Source: Tetragenococcus solitarius NBRC 100494 (GTDB lineage: Bacteria; Bacillota; Bacilli; Lactobacillales; Enterococcaceae). Taken from it: DNA of 49,072 nt. The notes below the pieces were generated by a model. It was not told the DNA's origin and made no database searches. It saw only the letters and a list, made by a program, of their open reading frames with translations. Below, piece after piece: positions 44,533 to 49,072 of the stretch (positions within the stretch are counted from its first letter, which is position 1; every line of letters begins with the position of its first letter). The translations under genes were made by a program, and so were the position numbers. Location: contig NZ_BCPY01000014.1 in the NCBI RefSeq assembly GCF_001544195.1, positions 1 through 49,072 of the forward strand. The letters run 5' to 3'.

Positions 44533-45357
44533 TTAAAATAAACCAATAACAACGCCTGCTGCTGAAATAACAGTTAATACCAAAATAACCTTGGTTGCGC
44601 TAAAACGTTTTGAAGTAAGTAGATACCAAGCTAATAAAACCATCAATAATGGTAATAGATGTGGAAAGACGTCATCTAAAATATCTTGTAACGCTTGTGC
44701 TTCATCGCCCATAGGAACATCCACTTTTGTATCTAAGACAATGGTTGAAGCAGCTAAGCCACCAACAACCATTACACCAAGAATATTAAACGCATCTGTA
44801 ATCCTTCTTGTATTTTCCCCAATAATTACATCTACTGCTTTTACCCCCAGTTTATATCCATTCATAAAACTTAAATAAGAGATCATAGGACCGATAATCC
44901 CATATGCAACAATGTAAAATAATGGACCTAAGGCACTACCGCCTGTAGCCAGCCCCATACCAATAGATAGTAGGATTGGGACAATAATTCCTTGAATAAT
45001 GGAATCGCCAACTCCAGCTAAGGGCCCCATCAAAGTTGCCTTGATATTCACTGGCATTTCTTCCGGAATATCATTATCGACAGCGATCTTTTCTTCTAGT
45101 GAGGCAACAATTCCATTAATTAACTGGCCCGTTTGAGGTTCAGTATTATAAAACATAGAATGACGAGTAAGTAAACGTTTCTTTTTTTCTGGATCATCTG
45201 CATAGTATTTATTAGCTAAGGGTAAATAAGTATATGCCCAAGAATGTCCTTGTATTTTTTCATAACTCATTGAAGATAGATGGGTAAACCCCCAACGGAG
45301 CCATATTTGGCGTAATTCTTTTTTGGTTAAACCTTTATTATTTCCTGTATTTTCCAC
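44533..45357 (-). CDS. Mannose-class PTS subunit IID
   Basis: 274 residues from GTG with GGAGGG upstream. LRWGFTHLSSMSYEKIQGHS, RHSMFYNTEPQTGQLINGIV and LMGPLAGVGDSIIQGI are typical IID features, with C-terminal membrane helices. Separate from IIC, unlike the fused protein at 30862-32436. Last PTS gene of the operon IIA, IIB, IIC, IID. Confidence 0.92.
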   Translation of the reverse strand: MENTGNNKGLTKKELRQIWLRWGFTHLSSMSYEKIQGHSWAYTYLPLANKYYADDPEKKKRLLTRHSMFYNTEPQTGQLINGIVASLEEKIAVDNDIPEEMPVNIKATLMGPLAGVGDSIIQGIIVPILLSIGMGLATGGSALGPLFYIVAYGIIGPMISYLSFMNGYKLGVKAVDVIIGENTRRITDAFNILGVMVVGGLAASTIVLDTKVDVPMGDEAQALQDILDDVFPHLLPLLMVLLAWYLLTSKRFSATKVILVLTVISAAGVVIGLF

Positions 45358-45369
45358 CTTTAACCCTCC

Positions 45370-46212
45370 TTAAAATAAGTCATCATCTTCATAGGCAGCA
45401 GAATCATTTTCAGAGTAAGTATTTTGTTCTTCATTAGAAGACGGATTGCCCTTATTATTTGTTGCAATGTAATAGATATAACATACAAGGGCAGCGATAA
45501 ACACTAAAGCAATCATATTTAAATCTGTAAATGCCATTAATACAAAACCGGCAAAAAAGAAGATAAGGTGGGCTTTTTCTTTAATTACAATCCCCATCAG
45601 CATTGCAATACCCAAGGCAGGTAAAACACCGCCTAGAACGGAAATCGTATCAGTAACAACTTGCGGTACACTAGAAAGCAACCAATCAACGAGACCTTTT
45701 CCATAATAAATTGCTAAAAAGACAGGAACTGCGCGAATCAAAAAAGTTGTAATTTGTGGATAAACTAAGTGATTAAGAACAATCCCACGATCATCGATTC
45801 GCTCAGCGGCATCATCGGCCCTTTTATTCCAAAATGAATATAACGCCATACGTGTATTATAAAAGATTAATCCAAAGGTCTGGCCAATTAAAACAGATAA
45901 GGTTACGGCTACTGCCGGATCTTTTGTCGTTGCCAAAGCTAAACCAATTCCACCATAAGAAGCATAGGTAATTTCGCTATTTGTAGCTCCTCCTGTAGAT
46001 AGATTTGCAATAAATACTCCTTGTACTGCTAATCCGCATAAAACACCTGCTCGGATGTCCCCAAATGCAATTCCGGTCAAAAGTCCTGCAACAAGAGGTC
46101 TTCCCACGACATAAAAGCCACCGCTCATACCAAGTAACCAGGGGGTTTCAATTGCCCCTAAGTAACAAAAAAGACCCGTAAGCAAAGCTGGAACAAATAA
46201 GTTTAATCCCAT
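45370..46212 (-). CDS. Mannose-class PTS subunit IIC
   Basis: 280 residues with about seven membrane segments; VVGRPLVAGLLTGIAFGDIR and LSTGGATNSEITYASYGGIG match IIC. The C-terminus ends in an acidic tail (SSNEEQNTYSENDSAAYEDD). 12 bases before IID, forming one membrane complex with it. Confidence 0.9.
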   Translation of the reverse strand: MGLNLFVPALLTGLFCYLGAIETPWLLGMSGGFYVVGRPLVAGLLTGIAFGDIRAGVLCGLAVQGVFIANLSTGGATNSEITYASYGGIGLALATTKDPAVAVTLSVLIGQTFGLIFYNTRMALYSFWNKRADDAAERIDDRGIVLNHLVYPQITTFLIRAVPVFLAIYYGKGLVDWLLSSVPQVVTDTISVLGGVLPALGIAMLMGIVIKEKAHLIFFFAGFVLMAFTDLNMIALVFIAALVCYIYYIATNNKGNPSSNEEQNTYSENDSAAYEDDDLF

Positions 46213-46228
46213 ATTCGTTTCTCCTCTC

Positions 46229-46723
46229 CTAATCCAACGAATCGTATTTACTTTTCATTGATTTCCACGATTTTTTATCATCATCAGGCAATAATTGAAA
46301 ATAAATTTCTATCCCATTTTGATCCATATATTCTAGAGCATCGTGATCTTTTTGATCGATGGCAACTGTCCGGCCTAAAACCTTAGCTCCCTCTCTTGTA
46401 TTCATTGGCCCGATGTTTAAAGAGTCACCGAAATCAACCCCCATTTCTAAGAGTTTAGCAAAGGTTTGTGGGGAATCGCTAATTAAGAAAAATTTTTTAT
46501 TCGAATTCATTCCCTTTGGTATACTGTCTTTTGCTTGCTCAGTTGTATAAATACCTAATCCCAAATTTCCTGCAGCAGCTTTTAAAACTTTTCTTCTTAA
46601 GTCATCGTTTGCTATCTTATCACCTACTACTAAAATTCCTTGGGTTGGACGATATTTTGTCCACCTTGTCATAGTTTGTCCATGGATCACCCGATCATCT
46701 ACTCTTGCTAAAATAATTGACAT
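46229..46723 (-). CDS. Mannose-class PTS subunit IIB
   Basis: 164 residues. Phosphohistidine loop ILARVDDRVIHGQTMTRWTK at the N-terminus; LNIGPMNTREGAKVLGRTVA matches the family. It donates phosphate to the sugar in the IIC/IID channel. Confidence 0.92.
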   Translation of the reverse strand: MSIILARVDDRVIHGQTMTRWTKYRPTQGILVVGDKIANDDLRRKVLKAAAGNLGLGIYTTEQAKDSIPKGMNSNKKFFLISDSPQTFAKLLEMGVDFGDSLNIGPMNTREGAKVLGRTVAIDQKDHDALEYMDQNGIEIYFQLLPDDDKKSWKSMKSKYDSLD

Positions 46724-46743
46724 AAATTATCTCTCCATTTCTT

Positions 46744-47169
46744 TTAAAATTCTAAATTATTTTCCGCTGCTTCTTCTTCATATTCAATCCGTTCAATTGC
46801 TATTTTTCCTGCATCTAAAGCGATATCATAAAGTTTATCTAAGCTTTCATTTGTTTCTAATTGCATACCTATTTCAATCAGCATTGGTAGATTCATTCCG
46901 GGGATAATTCGGATCCTTTCTGGATTATTCAAAAAATGATTATAGGCTTCGTTAAATGGGGTTCCTCCTTTAATATCACAAAATATAAGTAGATCATCTG
47001 TTTGTAAATTAACTTCTACTTCCCTTTTTAAACGTTTTGAAAAATCTCCTATCCCTTCATCTGACAAAGAAACAGTTTTAATCTTTTTCGTTTCGCCGGC
47101 GATCATTTTATAACTATTTAATAGTCCAATACAGAAATCACCGTGAGAAACTAATAATATCTGTGTCAT
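46744..47169 (-). CDS. Mannose-class PTS subunit IIA
   Basis: 141 residues from ATG at 47169, 6 bases after AAGGAGG; the ATG at 47175 abuts that site. Active-site histidine in ILLVSHGDFCIGLLNSY; LLIFCDIKGGTPFNEAYNHF is the second hallmark. First gene of the operon, transcribed divergently from deoC. Confidence 0.92.
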   Translation of the reverse strand: MTQILLVSHGDFCIGLLNSYKMIAGETKKIKTVSLSDEGIGDFSKRLKREVEVNLQTDDLLIFCDIKGGTPFNEAYNHFLNNPERIRIIPGMNLPMLIEIGMQLETNESLDKLYDIALDAGKIAIERIEYEEEAAENNLEF

Positions 47170-47185
47170 ATACATCCTCCTTTTT

Positions 47186-47197
47186 ATGTAATTACAT
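47186..47197. promoter_or_regulatory. GntR operator copy 1 (PTS side)
   Basis: Palindrome ATGTAATTACAT lies downstream of the minus-strand promoter (-35 at 47236-47241, -10 at 47213-47218) and before the IIA ribosome site, so a bound repressor would block the PTS operon. Confidence 0.75.
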
Positions 47198-47212
47198 TAT
47201 ATTTTTATAGTT

Positions 47213-47241
47213 ATAATACACTAACAAGAAAACGTTGTCAA
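47213..47241 (-). promoter_or_regulatory. Promoter of the second mannose-class PTS operon, with overlapping cre-like site
   Basis: On the minus strand TTGACA and TATTAT are 17 bases apart, nearly ideal. AGAAAACGTTGTCA (47227-47240) overlaps the -35 box and matches cre at 12 of 14 positions by eye, suggesting CcpA control as well. Confidence 0.75.
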
Positions 47242-47267
47242 TCAGAAAGATAGCTAATAAAAAGACG

Positions 47268-47296
47268 TTGACAGTAAAACAAAAATACTTTATTAT
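47268..47296 (+). promoter_or_regulatory. Promoter of the deoC-type gene
   Basis: TTGACA at 47268-47273 and TATTAT at 47291-47296, spacer 17: the same boxes and spacing as the divergent promoter. Confidence 0.8.
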
Positions 47297-47319
47297 TTAT
47301 TATGTAATTACATAATAAA
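47296..47319. promoter_or_regulatory. GntR operator copy 2 (deoC side), 24-bp perfect palindrome
   Basis: The palindrome is centred on TATGTAATTACATA and extends perfectly for 12 bases each side. It covers the expected transcription start and reaches the ribosome site of deoC. It shares its 12-bp core with copy 1. Confidence 0.8.
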
Positions 47320-47333
47320 AAGGAGAGAAATTT

Positions 47334-48044
47334 ATGGAGTTTACAATTGACGAACTATCACGAATGATCGACCATACGAATTTACACGCTGATGCAACAA
47401 AAGATGATATAAAAAAGCTCTGTGATGAAGCGAAAGAACTGCATTTCAAGATGGTAGCCATTAACCAGGTACAAACTGCACTTTGCGCCGATCTATTAGC
47501 TAATACGGACATAGGCATTGGCGCTGCTATTGGTTTTCCCTTGGGACAAACCACGATTGAAGCAAAAGAGTTTGAAACGAAAAATGCCATAGAAAACGGT
47601 GCAACAGAAATTGACTACGTTATTAATATCACGGAAGTAAAAGAAAGAAATTGGAAATATATAGAAAAAGAGATGCAAACGATTGTAGAGATTTGTCAGA
47701 GAAACTCAGTTATCTCTAAAGTAATTTTTGAAAACGTTTATTTAAATGAAGATGAAAAAATCCAATTATGTAAGATTGCAAAAAAAGTGCAGCCAGATTT
47801 TGTTAAAACGGCTACAGGTTTTGCTTCTGGTGGCGCAACTTATGAAGATGTCCAATTAATGAAAGAAAACGCGGGAGATATTGTTAAAGTGAAAGCAGCT
47901 GGCGGCATACGCGATGCAAAGACATTCAAAGAAATGATTGCTGCTGGAGCCGAACGTATTGGTGCAAGCTCTGGAATTAAAATTATTGAAGAATTAAAAA
48001 ATGAAATGAAAGAAAACAACTCAAAAGTAATAACAATTGAATAA
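47334..48044 (+). CDS. deoC: Deoxyribose-phosphate aldolase family (DERA)
   Basis: 236 residues, slightly longer than the typical 220-residue bacterial enzyme. N-terminus [20 protein letters not shown]; Schiff-base lysine in [15 protein letters not shown]; second lysine in [23 protein letters not shown] is near the end. Known reaction: 2-deoxyribose 5-phosphate to glyceraldehyde 3-phosphate and acetaldehyde. No nucleoside phosphorylase or phosphopentomutase is nearby. Instead it shares control with a mannose-class PTS, so it may cleave an aldose phosphate delivered by that importer. AAGGAGAG site upstream. Confidence 0.9.
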   Translation: MEFTIDELSRMIDHTNLHADATKDDIKKLCDEAKELHFKMVAINQVQTALCADLLANTDIGIGAAIGFPLGQTTIEAKEFETKNAIENGATEIDYVINITEVKERNWKYIEKEMQTIVEICQRNSVISKVIFENVYLNEDEKIQLCKIAKKVQPDFVKTATGFASGGATYEDVQLMKENAGDIVKVKAAGGIRDAKTFKEMIAAGAERIGASSGIKIIEELKNEMKENNSKVITIE

Positions 48045-48078
48045 AATAAATAAATGCTAACGAAGATCCCTGATAAAG

Positions 48079-48127
48079 ACGCCGAGCTTCTCCTTCTACC
48101 TTTGGAATGAAGCTCAGCGTTATTTTT
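48079..48127. terminator. Bidirectional terminator between deoC and chbG-like genes
   Basis: ACGCCGAGCTTC pairs with GAAGCTCAGCGT, one mismatch, followed by a long T-run. Confidence 0.85.
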
Positions 48128-48138
48128 TTCCTTCCTTT

Positions 48139-48912
48139 TTATAGATCTCGATAATCTAAACAATCGATTTCTTTATCGATTAGAAAATTACTGACCTCAG
48201 GATCTGTTAAAAAAGTGACTTCTTTTGTTCGAGGAAATAACAAAGATGAATGTTGAATAATATAATCGTCCAAATATCCTGGATGGAATATCATCATTTC
48301 CACTCCATCTTCACGAGAGTTATTCACCATTTTATAAAACGTATTGTAAGGATCATAACTTTCATTCATGCTTTCCATAGTCATATAAACTTTATGTTCA
48401 TTAATTAAAATATAGGAATCCTCCCCTAAGTTATTGGGATCTTTTCCTTTTGGCAGTCCAGAATACTTCAGCTCATGTTCTTGTGCAAAATCTTCTAACG
48501 CTTGAAAGAAATTCGCGCTTGCAACAGCATGTCCTTCAAAGTAATCAGGCTTTTTATTGAAAAGCATTAAAAATCGATTATATTGCGCTTCAATTTCAAT
48601 CAATGCTTCATCATAATGAACAAAATCCTTTTCTGCTTTACGATAGACGCTTGATGTTTTGAACATCCCTTTGCCATCTACTAACGAAGGAATAAGTTTT
48701 GGATCAGAAATTGGTTGCCCAGCACAAAAGTTCGTATGCTGGCCAAATGCAATCGATTCATCTTTTAATAAATGAACGCCGTGCTCGGTTGCAGGCATAT
48801 TGACCATTACACCTACACTACGAATCAGCCCTTCTTTTACAGCTTTTTCAATACCATAATTTATTGCTTCTGAATAGCCTAAATCATCAGCTCTTAACAA
48901 GATTTTCTTCAA
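48139..48912 (-). CDS. ChbG/YdjC-family carbohydrate deacetylase
   Basis: About 258 residues. The ribosome site GAGG is 9 bases before the TTG at 48912 and only 3 before the TTG at 48918, so the shorter form is chosen. The metal-binding ILLRADDLGYSEAIN at the N-terminus, FGQHTNFCAGQPIS and EMMIFHPGYLDD near the end match the YdjC family, which removes acetyl groups from chitooligosaccharides or other acetylated sugars. Neighbouring PTS genes suggest an acetylated sugar phosphate, but nothing fixes the substrate. Confidence 0.85.
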   Translation of the reverse strand: MKKILLRADDLGYSEAINYGIEKAVKEGLIRSVGVMVNMPATEHGVHLLKDESIAFGQHTNFCAGQPISDPKLIPSLVDGKGMFKTSSVYRKAEKDFVHYDEALIEIEAQYNRFLMLFNKKPDYFEGHAVASANFFQALEDFAQEHELKYSGLPKGKDPNNLGEDSYILINEHKVYMTMESMNESYDPYNTFYKMVNNSREDGVEMMIFHPGYLDDYIIQHSSLLFPRTKEVTFLTDPEVSNFLIDKEIDCLDYRDL

Positions 48913-49013
48913 CTTCAATCGCCTCTTTTTGGTTATCTTTTGTCCTTAAATCTATAATAATTACTAGCGTAAACTTAGTGTTCACTTGTTCACCAGTTTA
49001 CCTCTTCTTTCAC

Positions 49014-49041
49014 CAAAAAAATAGAGCGAAAACCGCTCTAT
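49014..49041 (-). terminator. Terminator of a gene beyond the right edge
   Basis: ATAGAGCG and CGCTCTAT (49021-49041) around a 5-base loop, with a T-run on the minus strand (A-run at 49014-49020), so it ends a minus-strand gene lying to the right. Confidence 0.75.
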
Positions 49042-49072
49042 AAAAATTATTTTTTTAAGAACCTACCATAAA

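Noticed and set aside
47334-48163. Minus-strand frames opposite deoC
   Set aside because: Antisense shadows; the DERA active-site motifs fix the plus strand as coding.

Overview
The window looks like chromosomal DNA from a low-GC Gram-positive bacterium of the Lactobacillales, most likely an Enterococcaceae member (Enterococcus, Tetragenococcus or a relative). The reasons are the AT-rich sequence, strong AGGAGG-type ribosome binding sites with frequent TTG and GTG starts, five complete phosphotransferase (PTS) sugar importers of three different classes, RpiR, LacI, GntR and PRD-type regulators, and CcpA-type cre boxes. The genus is an inference. No rRNA, tRNA, CRISPR array or intact transposon was seen.

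Layout. 1-7690: sugar-acid catabolism. A KdgT-type permease, a DUF1537 four-carbon acid-sugar kinase and a PdxA2-type dehydrogenase form a minus-strand operon facing a PrpR-like activator. A D-glycerate module (GntP permease and glycerate kinase) follows. 7690-9960: a nucleoside hydrolase and an ECF transporter S-component. 9960-15070: a split transketolase, a galactitol-class PTS (IIA, IIB, IIC) and a zinc dehydrogenase, probably for a pentitol. 15070-15930: a decayed copy of the nucleoside hydrolase head and its leader, interrupted by a 294-bp segment with 13-bp inverted ends that contains a candidate small RNA. 16050-17500: two tandem HAD phosphatases. 17660-22800: a PRD regulator, a fructose-class PTS and a GatZ/KbaZ-like protein. 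22800-28200: an accessory and decaying stretch with two frameshifted surface or lipoprotein genes, a GIY-YIG/DUF2075 ATPase overlapping a MazG-like pyrophosphohydrolase, a metallophosphoesterase, and the tail of a PTS IIB domain beside a LacI-type repressor. 29300-33360: a mannose-class PTS with a fused IIC-IID protein, NanE epimerase and an RpiR regulator. 34000-37500: pseudogenes, a disulfide-reductase-like flavoenzyme bracketed by 41-bp hairpin repeats, one intact RelE-type toxin-antitoxin pair and one broken PIN-type pair. 37600-41500: a beta-glucoside PTS, a 6-phospho-beta-glucosidase and an RpiR regulator. 41700-48920: a beta-hydroxyacid dehydrogenase, an MscS channel, a GntR regulator, a second mannose-class PTS divergent from a deoC-type aldolase, and a ChbG/YdjC deacetylase.

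The genes form sugar-uptake cassettes: each importer or permease sits with one to three enzymes that feed its product into central metabolism and usually with its own regulator. The sharpest regulatory design is at 47176-47333, where two divergent promoters with the same TTGACA-17-TATTAT geometry are each followed by an ATGTAATTACAT palindrome. At least seven genes or gene fragments are broken, so the genome appears to be shedding genes, unless some frameshifts are sequencing errors.
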